Below are positions 1 to 9,071 of a stretch of DNA of 64,000 bases, piece after piece. The position numbers were made by a program, and so were the translations under genes. Position 1 is the first letter of the stretch. Each line of letters starts with the position of its first letter. Under the pieces are notes generated by a model, which searched no databases, was not told where the DNA came from, and worked only from the letters and a program-made list of their open reading frames with translations. Source of the DNA: Rhizobium sp. 32-5/1 (GTDB lineage Bacteria; Pseudomonadota; Alphaproteobacteria; Rhizobiales; Rhizobiaceae); assembly GCF_029537235.1 (NCBI RefSeq), contig NZ_CP120638.1, positions 3,970,501-4,034,500 of the forward strand, given 5' to 3'.

Positions 1-4
1 GCGC

Positions 5-855
5 ATGCGTTCGTTAGACGGTATCTTTGATACTCGCGACATTGGCTGGATTGCGGTCTGGACGGTTGGCGGTACGGTGGTGTGCACGGGTGTATCCGTG
101 ATCATCACCTATATCTTCATCCATCCCTTCGGGCCTGAGGTCATGCGCGTCTCGCTCGGGCTTGCCTTCTGGATTCCCATCCTTCTCGCTATCCCGTTGT
201 TTTCCTATATCGGCATCAAGCTCCAGCAATTGTCGCTGGCCAATCACCTGTTGAAACAGGCAAACCGGATCGACGGCCTCACGCTGTGCCTGAACCGGAC
301 GACGTTCACCGCGGACGTCAACCAGATCTTTGCCACCAGAACTGCAGAAAAATCGACGGGAACCTCGGGGCTCTTGATTATCGATGCCGATCATTTCAAG
401 CAGATCAATGATCGTTTCGGCCATCTGGTCGGTGATCAGGTTCTGGTCTCCATCGCAAGCCGGATCCGCTCGATTGTCGGCGACAGCGGTCTTGTCGGAC
501 GGCTCGGCGGCGAGGAGTTCGGGGTGTTCCTGACGGATGCGTCTCCCCAGTCGCTGCTTGATGTCGCCGAGCGAATTCGACGGACGGTTGGCGATAGCAG
601 CGGGGGCTCGACGCTGCTGGTGTTGCGGTAACCCTCAGCATCGGCGGTGCATGTTTTGCCTATCCCGGCCAGTACGAGGACGTTTTCCGCGTGGCCGACG
701 AGCAGCTTTATCTGGCGAAAAATTCCGGCCGTAACCGGGTCTGCCTCCCGGACGTCTCCGGGCGCGCCGATCTGATGGTGCGCAACCTGTTGCTTGCGGG
801 GCTCGACCTCCAGCGGGAACGCACAACACTGTTGGCGTCACGTTCCAGAGTGTAG
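5..855 (+). CDS. membrane-anchored GGDEF diguanylate cyclase (frameshifted)
   Basis: Probable diguanylate cyclase making cyclic di-GMP. Two predicted membrane helices (about residues 13-35 and 49-68) precede a GGDEF domain whose active-site motif reads GGEEF at residues 168-172. The usual RxxD inhibitory site is not present five residues before it. The first frame stops at 629, but the conserved end of the domain (ADEQLYLAKNSGRNRV) continues in another frame to a stop at 855. Adding one G to the G5 run at 602-606 joins the two, so I read a sequencing error rather than a truncated enzyme. The ATG at 5 may not be the true start because the frame is open to the window edge. Confidence 0.75.
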
Positions 856-873
856 CTGACTTGCTCTCTGCCT

Positions 874-1083
874 TCAGGCTTTCCTGATCCATTCCAGCAC
901 ATGGACGCGAAGCGCCGACGACAGGTTGCAGCCATCCGTTCGCGCGTCATCAATCTCGGCGATCAGGCGGGCAAGCGAAATTCCCCGGCCCGCAGCGATC
1001 CTGTTCAGTTCTTCCCAGAAGGGGTCTTCCAGCGAAAAGCTGGTGCGGTGGCCATGCAGCGTTGCGGAATGTTTGCGGATCAC
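874..1083 (-). CDS. ribbon-helix-helix domain protein (RHH_4 family)
   Basis: Small 69-residue protein of the rhizobial ribbon-helix-helix family (Pfam RHH_4 type). The diagnostic stretch GHRTSFSLEDPFWEELNRIA lies at about residues 11-30, followed by the helix GISLARLIAEID. Such proteins are presumed DNA-binding, but no target is known to me. It is the last gene of a minus-strand run ssrA-sspB-DUF4169-RHH, an order that recurs in rhizobia, and it converges on the GGDEF gene. Family assignment is firm; the role is not known. Confidence 0.8.
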   Translation of the reverse strand: MIRKHSATLHGHRTSFSLEDPFWEELNRIAAGRGISLARLIAEIDDARTDGCNLSSALRVHVLEWIRKA

Positions 1084-1170
1084 GGCTGTCCTTCAGACAA
1101 GGATTCAAAGGCTTTCGGATTTGATTCAACCGCTCTGGCCAAGCCGCTGACAAAACAGCGACAATCGCCC

Positions 1171-1374
1171 TCAATCCGGCTCGTCGCTGGCCCTGGTGGG
1201 CTCACGTTTCGACTGATCGAGAGTCTTCTCGGCCTTGTCGTTGAGGGCGCGCGTCAGCATCTTCTCGGCCTTGGTACGGCCGAAGGAGATGCGATTCTGT
1301 TCCGCCTGCCGGTCCTTTTCGCTGCGTGCCTTCTGCTTGCGGAACTGGCGCAGGTTGACGACATCGCCGGTCAT
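1171..1374 (-). CDS. DUF4169 family protein
   Basis: 67-residue, highly charged protein. The N-terminus (VVNLRQFRKQKAR) and the central NRISFGRTKAEK motif match the DUF4169 family of alphaproteobacteria. It has no membrane segment or signal peptide and is probably largely helical or disordered. It starts 20 bp after the sspB stop codon, so the two are probably cotranscribed. No biochemical function is known to me for this family. Confidence 0.8.
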   Translation of the reverse strand: MTGDVVNLRQFRKQKARSEKDRQAEQNRISFGRTKAEKMLTRALNDKAEKTLDQSKREPTRASDEPD

Positions 1375-1394
1375 GACGGGCCTCGTGAAAGGGA

Positions 1395-1916
1395 TCAGTT
1401 CTTTTTGCGGAAGGAATCGAGCGAAATCACCGAGCCGCTGGGCTTCTTGTCGTCATCGCCGGTTTTTTCGGCCGTTTCGGCCGTGCTTTCGGTCTTCTCG
1501 ATCTGCGCCACCGGATAGGCCGTGATCTCCGCGGTCGTTGCTTCCTCTTCGTCGATCGCCGCAACATCGAACTCAAGCTCGAAATTGACGGATGGATCGT
1601 AGAAACCCCTGATGGCGTTGAACGGGATGACCAGCTTTTCAGGCGTGTCGGAGAACGAGAGGCCGATCTCGAACTGGGTGTCGGTGATTTTCAGGTCCCA
1701 GAACTGATGCTGGACGACGATGGTCATCTGCTCGGCATATTTGGCCTTGAGGTGCTGAGAGATACGCACGCCCGGTGCGCCGGTCAGGAAGGTAATGAAA
1801 AAATGATGGTCGCCGGGGAGGGAACCCGTGGCTGCGACTTCCGTCAGGACTTTTCGGATGACGCTGCGCAGGGCGTCCTGTGCCAGAATGTCGTAGCGGA
1901 TATGGTCTTGGGCCAT
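1395..1916 (-). CDS. sspB: SspB-family ClpXP adaptor
   Basis: Alphaproteobacterial SspB, which tethers ssrA-tagged proteins to the ClpXP protease. The N-terminal fold (residues 1 to about 110) carries HHFFITFLTGAPGVRIS and the segment ending FELEFD. A long acidic, flexible linker follows, then the C-terminal ClpX-binding tail SVISLDSFRKKN. The start at 1916 (MAQDHIRYD) is chosen because a GGGGA ribosome site precedes it; the frame extends nine codons further upstream without support. It lies just downstream of and on the same strand as ssrA, so the tag-encoding RNA and the adaptor that recognises the tag are neighbours. Confidence 0.92.
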   Translation of the reverse strand: MAQDHIRYDILAQDALRSVIRKVLTEVAATGSLPGDHHFFITFLTGAPGVRISQHLKAKYAEQMTIVVQHQFWDLKITDTQFEIGLSFSDTPEKLVIPFNAIRGFYDPSVNFELEFDVAAIDEEEATTAEITAYPVAQIEKTESTAETAEKTGDDDKKPSGSVISLDSFRKKN

Positions 1917-2054
1917 CAGATCCCCGTCTTTCTTGAAACTCAACTGTTACACTTCATGCCGAGTTACACTTTATGCCATTGGCGCGAACCCGAGGAAAGA
2001 CCCTGTTGCCCGAGTCATTGCAACATCTATAGACCATTTCGAAAGATTGGAGAA

Positions 2055-2390
2055 GGTGAAGGCTTCTGTTGCCAGGTGCCTTCGGACCCCGCCTTACGGT
2101 GCGAACCGGAAGGACTTGATTTGAAGTGTCACACTGCGATTAAGCAGCGAGACGAGCTTCCGCATAGTTGTCATTTGCAACTACAAGTTTAGCCCGATAA
2201 CGGTGGTACAATGCCGAGCAAAAAGTCGATCTTTACGCCCTTGTCGATCCTATTTCGCCCCCATCAAAAGCCGGTCATACTGAATATCGACCGGTTTTTG
2301 GTGGAGGCGCCGGGTACCGCCCCCGGGTCCAATAGGTTTATTGCATCGCTTGTTTATCGCCATATCCGCCCGAAGACGGCACGATGGATA
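2055..2390 (-). ncRNA. ssrA: transfer-messenger RNA, circularly permuted two-piece form
   Basis: Two-piece alphaproteobacterial tmRNA on the minus strand. The acceptor piece comes first in the transcript and ends with a genome-encoded CCA at 2299. A short intervening segment follows, then the coding piece begins at 2262 with GGGGGCGAAATAGGATCGAC. The piece ends CGCCTCC and GGGGGCG form a perfect 7-bp acceptor stem with a G-U pair at position 3, the identity element for alanyl-tRNA synthetase. The tag frame at 2178-2140 encodes ANDNYAEARLAA and stop. The outer limits (about 2390 and 2055) are estimates. The gene rescues stalled ribosomes and marks their products for ClpXP, whose adaptor SspB is encoded next. 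Confidence 0.93.
2140..2178 (-). other. tmRNA tag reading frame
   Basis: Resume codon GCA at 2178-2176, then codons for ANDNYAEARLAA and a TAA stop at 2142-2140. The LAA end is the ClpX degron; the AND start is typical of alphaproteobacterial tags. Confidence 0.93.
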
Positions 2391-2538
2391 TAGGTCTTTC
2401 CATCCCGCATGAAAAGGGGCCTCATCAAAAATACCTTTGGCTGGGCTTGCTGGAGATATGGGGGACAAGCGGCTTTTCGATTTGGTTCGAGGCCGGCGAA
2501 CGCGTAATTTATTGTCAAACGAATCGGCGGCCAACATC

Positions 2539-3332
2539 ATGCAGCAATATCTCGATCTCCTTGCCCACGTCCTGGCGCACGGCTCCGACCGGGGCGACCG
2601 GACCGGCACCGGCACGCGCTCGGTGTTCGGCCACCAGATGCGCTTCGATCTCGGCCAGGGTTTTCCGGTCCTGACGACGAAGAAGCTGCATCTGCGCTCG
2701 ATCATCCATGAACTGCTCTGGTTCCTGAAGGGGGACACCAACATCGCCTATCTGAAGGCAAACGGTGTCAGCATCTGGGACGAGTGGGCGGACGACAAGG
2801 GTGAACTCGGCCCTGTCTACGGTTATCAATGGCGCTCCTGGCCGACCCATGACGGCCGCCATCTCGACCAGATATCCGGTCTCGTACAGGGCATCCGCAA
2901 GAACCCGAATTCGCGCCGGCATATCGTCTCGGCCTGGAACCCGGCACTCGTCGATGAAATGGCGCTGCCGCCGTGCCATTGCCTCTTCCAGTTCTACGTC
3001 GCCGACGGCAAGCTGTCCTGCCAGATGTACCAGCGCTCCGCCGATATTTTCTTGGGCGTACCCTTCAACACGGCTTCCTATGCGCTGCTGACGATGATGG
3101 TGGCGCAGGTTTGCGATCTGAAGCCGGGTGATTTTGTGCATACGCTGGGTGATGCGCATATCTACCACAACCACTTCGACCAGGCGCGCGAGCAGTTGAC
3201 GCGGCATCCGAAGATGCTGCCGCAGATGAAGATCAATCCTGATGTGAAGGACCTTTTTCCTTTCAGTTCGAAGACTTTGAGCTGGTCGGTTACGAAGCCG
3301 ATTCAAACATCCGGGCGCCGATTGCGGTGTGA
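2539..3332 (+). CDS. thyA: thymidylate synthase (one-base frameshift near 3' end)
   Basis: Converts dUMP to dTMP using methylene-tetrahydrofolate. Starting at ATG 2539 ([10 protein letters not shown]) gives the standard 264-residue length, with the catalytic cysteine at residue 146 in [10 protein letters not shown] and the substrate-binding segment [11 protein letters not shown]. As written, the frame goes wrong after DVKDLF. Adding one T to the T5 run at 3254-3258 restores the conserved end [23 protein letters not shown] and stop at 3332. It is followed 58 bp later by dihydrofolate reductase, which recycles the dihydrofolate made here. The longer open frame from 2437 has no support. Confidence 0.93.
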
Positions 3333-3390
3333 TATCCGGTCGGCAAAGACGCGTGTGCAATTCCCAGAATGAAGAGGCAGGTCGATAGGC

Positions 3391-3915
3391 ATGACCGGAA
3401 TGACCACCAGCATCGTCGTAGCAATCTCTGCCAACGGCGTGATCGGCCATGATGGCGGGTTGCCCTGGCATCTGCCGTCCGACCTGAAACGCTTCAAGGC
3501 GTTGACGCTCGGCAAACCTGTCATCATGGGGCGCAAGACCTGGGAATCGATCGGACGACCGCTGCAGGGGCGGCCCAACATCGTCATCAGTCGCAAGGCC
3601 GATTTCGAGGCGGCAGGGGCGATCGTCGTGCAGTCTCTGGATGCAGCGCTGGCGGCCGGCCGTGAACAGGCTCTCGCACTCGGGGTCGATGAGATCTGCG
3701 TGATCGGCGGCGGCGAGATCTATCGGCAGGCGCTTGACATCGCCGACACGCTGCACATTACGCAGGTCGCGGCCGTGGTCGAGGGCGATACGACATTCCC
3801 GGCGATCGATCCGGCGCTTTTCGAAAAAACCGCCGATGAGGTTCTTCCGAGGGGCGAAAAGGACAGCCACGCCATGCGCAGTGTGACTTTCCGCCGCAAA
3901 AGCCCTGTAAATTGA
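3391..3915 (+). CDS. folA: dihydrofolate reductase
   Basis: 174-residue NADPH-dependent dihydrofolate reductase. Recognisable parts are the start ISANGVIGHDGGLPWHLPSDLKRFK with the active-site acid region, GKPVIMGRKTWESIGRPLQGRPNIVIS (cofactor site) and EICVIGGGEIYRQAL. The first codons may be read from ATG 3391 or 3400 (MTGMTTS); 3391 is used. It forms the classic thyA-folA pair. Length and motifs are complete, with no frame problem. Confidence 0.95.
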   Translation: MTGMTTSIVVAISANGVIGHDGGLPWHLPSDLKRFKALTLGKPVIMGRKTWESIGRPLQGRPNIVISRKADFEAAGAIVVQSLDAALAAGREQALALGVDEICVIGGGEIYRQALDIADTLHITQVAAVVEGDTTFPAIDPALFEKTADEVLPRGEKDSHAMRSVTFRRKSPVN

Positions 3916-3955
3916 ACTATTTTGCCGCATTTACGATGAACTTGGATGTGCCGCG

Positions 3956-3984
3956 TTGAAAGCGGTTCATCAGATACCTATAAC
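3956..3984 (+). promoter_or_regulatory. candidate promoter of hflK-hflC
   Basis: TTGAAA at 3956-3961 and TATAAC at 3979-3984 are separated by 17 bp and lie about 70 bp before hflK. The match is good for a vegetative promoter. The TTGAAA and CC before the -10 box also resemble heat-shock sigma sites, so which sigma factor is used is open. Confidence 0.45.
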
Positions 3985-4055
3985 GGGTTCACGTTGCGAC
4001 CGGCGCCTCTCGCGCGACGGGGCGGCTTGGGAGTTTTTCAACAGAAGAGGTATTG

Positions 4056-5189
4056 ATGCCCTGGAGCAATCAGAATGGCGGCGGCGGCCCTTGGGGCGGC
4101 GGCGGCGGTGGCGGCAACGGCAATAACAAAGGCCCATGGGGTCAGGGGCCGAACCGTCCGCGTGGCGGCGGTGGTGGCCGGGGCAACGGCGGACCGCCGG
4201 ACCTCGAGGAAATTCTACGCCGCGGCCAGGACCAGCTGAAGAATGTCGTTCCAGGTGGCTTCAACGGCGGCATCGTCGCGATCGGCGCGCTTCTCGTGCT
4301 CGGCTTCGTGCTGATGAATTCGATCTACACCGTTCAGCCTGACGAACGCGGCGTGGAAATGCGCTTCGGCAAGCCCAAGGAAGAGATCGCCATGCCGGGC
4401 CTGCACTACCATTTCTGGCCTTTCGAGACGGTCGAGATGGTCAAGATCACCGAGCAGCAGCAGAATATCGGCAGTAAATCGGGTGTCGGTAACCAAGCCG
4501 CATCCGGCCTTATGCTGTCTGGCGACCAGAATATCGTCAACGTCCAGTTTTCCGTGCTGTTTTCCGTGACCGATCCGAAGGCCTATCTCTTCAACGTCGA
4601 AGATCCGGCAGACACGCTGCAGCAGGTTTCCGAAAGTGCCATGCGCGAAGTCGTCGGCCGCCGTCCCGCACAGGACATTTTCCGCGACAATCGTCAGGCG
4701 ATCGCAGCCGACGTGAAGACCACGATCCAGGCGACCATGGACACTTATGGCGCCGGCATCTCAGTCAACACGGTGGCAATCGAGGATGCAGCGCCGCCGC
4801 GTGAAGTGGCCGACGCCTTCGACGAAGTGCAGCGTGCCGAGCAGGACGAAGATCGTTTCGTCGAGGAAGCCAACCAGTATTCCAACCAGGTCCTCGGTCG
4901 CGCCCGCGGTCAGGCCGCACAGAACCGCGAAGAGGCGGCCGCCTACAAGGACCGCGTCGTCAAGGAAGCCGAAGGTGAGGCACAGCGCTTCATCTCCGTC
5001 TACGACCAGTATGTGAAGGCACCGGAAGTCACCCGCAAGCGGCTCTATCTCGAGACCATGCAGGACGTTCTGGGCAAGTCGAAGAAGGTCATCATCGACG
5101 AGAAGGATGGCCAGGGCGTCGTGCCCTATCTCCCGCTCAATGAGATCGTCAAACCGGCGACGACAGCGACGACCGGAGGGGTACAGTAA
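4056..5189 (+). CDS. hflK: FtsH protease modulator HflK
   Basis: Membrane partner of HflC; the HflKC complex surrounds and modulates the FtsH protease. The N-terminal 50 residues are very rich in glycine, asparagine and proline, as usual for HflK. One membrane helix lies at about residues 71-92, then a band-7/SPFH domain and a long charged helix (EEANQYSNQVLGRARGQAAQ) facing the periplasm. ATG 4056 is preferred over the TTG just before it and is preceded by AGAAGAGG. The stop overlaps the hflC start (TAATG), indicating translational coupling. Confidence 0.95.
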   Translation: MPWSNQNGGGGPWGGGGGGGNGNNKGPWGQGPNRPRGGGGGRGNGGPPDLEEILRRGQDQLKNVVPGGFNGGIVAIGALLVLGFVLMNSIYTVQPDERGVEMRFGKPKEEIAMPGLHYHFWPFETVEMVKITEQQQNIGSKSGVGNQAASGLMLSGDQNIVNVQFSVLFSVTDPKAYLFNVEDPADTLQQVSESAMREVVGRRPAQDIFRDNRQAIAADVKTTIQATMDTYGAGISVNTVAIEDAAPPREVADAFDEVQRAEQDEDRFVEEANQYSNQVLGRARGQAAQNREEAAAYKDRVVKEAEGEAQRFISVYDQYVKAPEVTRKRLYLETMQDVLGKSKKVIIDEKDGQGVVPYLPLNEIVKPATTATTGGVQ

Positions 5190-6107
5190 TGAACAATCGC
5201 ATCCCTTTCATCCTGATCATCTGCGCGCTTGCGCTGATCGGCATCTATTCCTCGGTCTTCGTGGTCAATGCCCGCCAGCAGGCCATCGTCGTGCGCTTCG
5301 GCCAGATCAAGGAAGTGAAGACCGAACCTGGCCTCTACTTCAAGCTGCCTTTCGCCTTCATGGACGCCGATCGCGTCCAGTATGTCGAGAAACAGGCCCT
5401 ACGTTTTGACCTCGACAATATCCGCGTCCAGGTTTCGGGCGGCAAGTTCTATGAAGTCGACGCCTTCGTCGTCTACAAGATCGCCGATGCACGACGCTTC
5501 CGCGAAACGGTTTCCGGCGATCGGGAATCGGCCGAGATCGCGGCTTCGCACCCGTCTTGATGCTTCGTTGCGCCGGGTCTACGGTCTGCGCGGCTTTGAA
5601 TCCGCACTGTCGGAAGAGCGGGCCTCGATGATGCGCGAAGTGCGCACCGACCTGAAGACGGACGCCGAATCGCTCGGCCTCAATATCGAGGATGTTCGTA
5701 TCCGTCGCACCGACCTGACGCAGGAAGTCTCGCAGCAGACCTTCGAGCGCATGAAAGCGGAACGTTTGGCGGAAGCCGAACTGATCCGTGCCCGCGGTAA
5801 CGAAGCGGGGCAGCGCCGCCGGGCTATCGCCGACCGCCAGGTCGTCGAGTTCGTGGCGGAAGCCCAGCGGGATTCGGAAATCCTGCGAGGCGAGGGTGAA
5901 GCCGAACGAACGCGCGTCTTTGCCGATGCCTTTGCCCGTGACCCTGCTTTCTTCGAGTTCTATCGCTCGATGACGGCCTATGGTGCGGCGATCGGCAGCC
6001 CGGATACCACGCTGGTGCTGTCGCCGGATTCGGAGTTCTTCCGCTATTTCAACAATTCGGACGGAACGCCAACACCGACGGCAACCGCACCGGCTGCGGC
6101 CAACTGA
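5189..6107 (+). CDS. hflC: FtsH protease modulator HflC (one-base frameshift)
   Basis: Second subunit of the HflKC complex, with one N-terminal membrane helix (about residues 5-26) and an SPFH domain (VNARQQAIVVRFGQIKEVKTEPGLYFKLPF). The frame breaks at about 5540 after SGDRESAEI. Removing one G there gives RLRTRLDASLRRVYGLRGFE and restores the rest: the DLTQEVSQQTFERMKAERLAEAE helix, the conserved FYRSMTAYGAAIGSPDTTLVLSPDSEFF segment and stop at 6107. This is one of the few sites where a base looks inserted rather than lost. hflC is coupled to hflK and followed 8 bp later by DUF2065. Confidence 0.93.
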
Positions 6108-6115
6108 GCGGATTG

Positions 6116-6301
6116 ATGAGCGATTTTCTGACAGGAATCGCATTTTTCCTGATAATCGAGGGGCTGGTGTACGCACTGGCCCCTCTGGTTTTGGTGGAAA
6201 TGGCAAAAAGGTTGCCGGAAATTCCCGTGCAGCAGTTGCGGATTTTCGGACTGGTCTCGGTCGCTGCGGGCGTAGGGCTCGTCTGGATGTTGCGAGGATA
6301 G
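6116..6301 (+). CDS. DUF2065 small membrane protein
   Basis: 61-residue protein with two predicted membrane helices (SDFLTGIAFFLIIEGLVYALAP and LRIFGLVSVAAGVGLVWML). This is the DUF2065 family, which commonly sits between hflC and degP in proteobacteria. ATG 6116 is preferred to the TTG one codon earlier. It is close-packed with hflC and the ACT-domain gene. A function in FtsH/HflKC control is suggested only by its position. Confidence 0.85.
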   Translation: MSDFLTGIAFFLIIEGLVYALAPLVLVEMAKRLPEIPVQQLRIFGLVSVAAGVGLVWMLRG

Positions 6302-6304
6302 AGA

Positions 6305-6691
6305 ATGACACACAAACTGCTCATCCGTCTGGTGGACGCCGAATATGCGATCACGCGGCTGACGATCGGTACACCCTTGCCGGATTGGCTGATGGGGCAG
6401 GGCTTCTGGGCCGTCTCGAGCTCACGTGAGGAAATGACGCTTGTGTGCCGTGCAGCCCGCATCCCGTCCAGCATCCAGTCCTCCGGCGGCTGGCGCTGTT
6501 TCCGTATCGAGCAGCATTTCACCTTCGACGTGCCGGGCATTCTATCTTCGGTTCTTGATCCGCTCTCTGCGGCAGGGGTCGGCATTTTCGCCAATTCGAC
6601 CTTCAGCACCGACTATGTCTTCATCATCGGATCAGATCTCGACAAGGCGGTTGCCGCGCTGAAGGCGCATGGCCATGAGATCATGACGTGA
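6305..6691 (+). CDS. ACT-domain protein
   Basis: 128-residue protein that begins 3 bp after the DUF2065 stop. The C-terminal half (FTFDVPGILSSVLDPLSAAG, then VGIFANSTFSTDYVFI) reads as an ACT_7-type ligand-binding fold, the domain also seen in CASTOR amino-acid sensors. No catalytic domain is attached, so it may be a small-molecule sensor or partner protein. The ligand cannot be read from the sequence. Its place between hflKC and degP suggests cotranscription with the envelope protease genes. Confidence 0.7.
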   Translation: MTHKLLIRLVDAEYAITRLTIGTPLPDWLMGQGFWAVSSSREEMTLVCRAARIPSSIQSSGGWRCFRIEQHFTFDVPGILSSVLDPLSAAGVGIFANSTFSTDYVFIIGSDLDKAVAALKAHGHEIMT

Positions 6692-6895
6692 GACCGGATG
6701 TTACCGCCGGCGAACCATCCCGTCGTTGACGAAAAGATGACTGGACGCTCCGCGAAACGGCCTTATCTTCGCATTATGGGATAGGATTGCGGCATCGTGC
6801 TGAATAAGGCTTGTCCGGCAAACGTTTCAAGATGAAGACCATTTGCGGACGGCGTTCTGATGGCCGACGCATTCATTTCAATCGAGAGGACCCCC

Positions 6896-8440
6896 ATGGA
6901 CCTGTCCCACCGCTCGCGCTTCTTCCGTTCCACTGTTCTGGCGACCGGGCTTGCCCTGTCATTGACGACCGTGGCGGCGCCGCTGTCCACCGCCTGGGCG
7001 CAGGGCGCCCCGACCCAGCAGGGGCCGGACTCGGTTGCAGACCTTGCGGAAGGCCTGCTCGATGCGGTGGTCAACATCTCCACGTCGCAGAACGTCAAGA
7101 ACGACGACCAAGCGGTGATGCCGCAGGTGCCCGAGGGGTCCCCCTTCCAGGATTTTTTCGATGAATTCTTCAAGGGCGGCAAGGGCGGTGAGGGGGCCGA
7201 GCGCCAGCGCAAGGTCGAATCGCTGGGATCGGGTTTCGTCATCGATCCGTCCGGCTTCATCGTCACCAACAATCACGTGATCGAGGGCGCCGACGATATC
7301 GAGGTCAATTTCGCCAACGGCTCGAAGCTGAAGGCTAAGCTGATCGGTACCGACACAAAGACCGACCTTGCCGTGCTCAAGGTCGAGCCGAAAAAGCCGC
7401 TGACGGCGGTGCCGTTCGGAGATTCGCGGCAGATGCGGATCGGCGACTGGGTCATGGCGATCGGCAACCCGTTCGGCCTTGGCGGAACGGTAACGGTCGG
7501 CATTATTTCGGCACGTGGCCGCAACATCAATGCCGGTCCCTACGACAACTTCATCCAGACGGATGCGGCGATCAACAAGGGCAATTCCGGCGGTCCTCTG
7601 TTCAACATGAAGGGCGAGGTCATCGGCATCAACACGGCGATCATCTCGCCGACCGGCGGCTCGATCGGCATCGGTTTCTCCGTGCCGACGGAACTGGCCC
7701 AGAACATCATCAGCCAGCTCCGGGAGTTCGGCGAAACCCACCGCGGCTGGCTCGGCGTGCGCATCCAGCCGGTGACCGACGACATTGCCGAAAGCCTGAA
7801 GATGGACGTGCCGAGGGGCGCGCTTGTCGCCGGCATCATCAAGGGTGGCCCGGTCGAGAAGGGCGAGATCAAGACGGGTGACGTCATCCTCAAGTTCGAT
7901 GGCCGCGACGTTCTGGAAATGCGCGACCTGCCGCGTGCGGTGGCCGAAAGCCCTGTCGGCAAGGCGGTCGATGTCGTGATCATGCGCGATGGCAAGGAAA
8001 TGACCGTCAAGGTCACGCTCGGGCGGCTGGAGGATGGCGAAAACGTCGCTTCCGCTTCGCCGACGGATGAAATCGTTCCGGACGGCGAGATGGAGGAGGG
8101 CACGGACCAGGCCGAACCGCCGGTCGAGCCGACGCCTTCGACCGACAACGTGCTGGGCATGACGCTGACAACCCTCGATGATACGAGCCGCACGACCTAC
8201 GGCATTTCAGCAGACGTCGAAGGCGTCGTGATTTCCGAGGTCGATCCGCAATCGGCCGCCGCAGAGCGCCGCATCGCGTCCGGCGACGTCATCGTCGAGA
8301 TCGGCCAGGAAGCGATGAAGACGCCGGAGGATGTGTCGGCGCGTATCGAAGAACTGAAATCTGCCGGTCGGCGCAATGCCTTGCTGATGATCGCCAGCAA
8401 GACTGGCGAGTTGCGGTTCGTCACGGTCAGGATGGAGTAG
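6896..8440 (+). CDS. degP: Do-family periplasmic serine protease/chaperone
   Basis: Periplasmic quality-control protease. ATG 6896 (MDLSHRSRFF) follows a GAGAGGA ribosome site and gives a 514-residue protein with a signal peptide ending near AWAQ. The trypsin-like domain has its triad at about H127 (TNNHVIEG), D157 (TDLAVLKV) and S231 (NKGNSGGPLF). Two PDZ domains follow, at about residues 275-375 and 410-510, the second beginning at LGMTLTTLDD. An acidic, proline-rich linker separates them. A strong terminator lies 34 bp after the stop. Confidence 0.95.
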   Translation: MDLSHRSRFFRSTVLATGLALSLTTVAAPLSTAWAQGAPTQQGPDSVADLAEGLLDAVVNISTSQNVKNDDQAVMPQVPEGSPFQDFFDEFFKGGKGGEGAERQRKVESLGSGFVIDPSGFIVTNNHVIEGADDIEVNFANGSKLKAKLIGTDTKTDLAVLKVEPKKPLTAVPFGDSRQMRIGDWVMAIGNPFGLGGTVTVGIISARGRNINAGPYDNFIQTDAAINKGNSGGPLFNMKGEVIGINTAIISPTGGSIGIGFSVPTELAQNIISQLREFGETHRGWLGVRIQPVTDDIAESLKMDVPRGALVAGIIKGGPVEKGEIKTGDVILKFDGRDVLEMRDLPRAVAESPVGKAVDVVIMRDGKEMTVKVTLGRLEDGENVASASPTDEIVPDGEMEEGTDQAEPPVEPTPSTDNVLGMTLTTLDDTSRTTYGISADVEGVVISEVDPQSAAAERRIASGDVIVEIGQEAMKTPEDVSARIEELKSAGRRNALLMIASKTGELRFVTVRME

Positions 8441-8446
8441 CTACCC

Positions 8447-9063
8447 CTAGGGACATTCGTGGATGGGATCCGAGGCGGGCTGAACAAAGCCCGCCTTTTC
8501 AACCTCTACGCCTTGCTCCCAGTGGCTTCGCGACAGGCTGTAGAGCACGTGTCGCTTGAGATGGGGGTGCAGATCGGGAACGCGCGGATGATCGAAATCC
8601 CGAGCCGGATCGTGCTGCAGGCCGAGCCGTTTCATCACGGCGGTGGAGCGGTTGTTGTCGGTGACGGCAAAGGACACGATCTCGTCCAGCCTATGCTTGA
8701 TAAAACCGTGGCGGAGCAGGGCCTTGCCCGCTTCCGTCACATAGCCCTTTCCCCAGAACGGCAAAGCCAGCCGCCAGCCGATCTCGACCGTCCCGCGCGG
8801 CAGGAAAGGTTCAAGGTCGGCAACCACCAGCCCGCAGAAGCCAATCGGCGTGTCATCGTGTTTCAGCGCGACGGCAGAGAAACCTATGCCGGTCGCCTCG
8901 ATGCGCCTGCGTGCCTCGTCCATTAGCGCATCGGCCTCGGCCCGGTTCGCCGGCGCGGAAAGAACTCCATAACCTTCGGATCGGCGTTGATTTCGGCGAA
9001 CAAGGGCCGGTCGCTGTCGAGCCAGTTTCGGATGCGCAGGCGCTCTGTTTCGATCGGTTTCAT
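8447..9063 (-). CDS. GNAT N-acetyltransferase, RimJ/RimL type (frameshifted)
   Basis: Acetyl-CoA-dependent N-acetyltransferase. The true start is ATG 9063 (MKPIETERLRIRNW), 8 bp after serB. The frame breaks at about 8959-8963; one extra T on the coding strand restores EFFSAPANRAEADALMDEA. The rest carries the acetyl-CoA binding part IGWRLALPFWGKGYVTEAGK and the RimJ/RimL-like VTDNNRSTAVMKRLG. The end of the gene overlaps the degP terminator hairpin on the other strand. Substrate unknown. Confidence 0.85.
8474..8499 (+). terminator. Rho-independent terminator of degP
   Basis: Perfect 8-bp stem GGCGGGCT / AGCCCGCC with a 6-base loop, followed by TTTT. It sits inside the last codons of the converging acetyltransferase gene. 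Confidence 0.85.
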
Positions 9064-9071
9064 CGTGTCTC

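Noticed and set aside
2281-2345. GC-rich hairpin upstream of thyA taken at first as a terminator or riboswitch
   Set aside because: It is the T-arm and CCA end of the tmRNA acceptor piece on the minus strand.
3240-3372. Truncated or altered C-terminus of thymidylate synthase
   Set aside because: One added base in a T run restores the fully conserved end; a real change in an essential enzyme is unlikely.
2515-3930. 471-codon open frame antisense to thyA and folA
   Set aside because: Covers two well-identified genes on the other strand; its length reflects GC-rich codon bias only.
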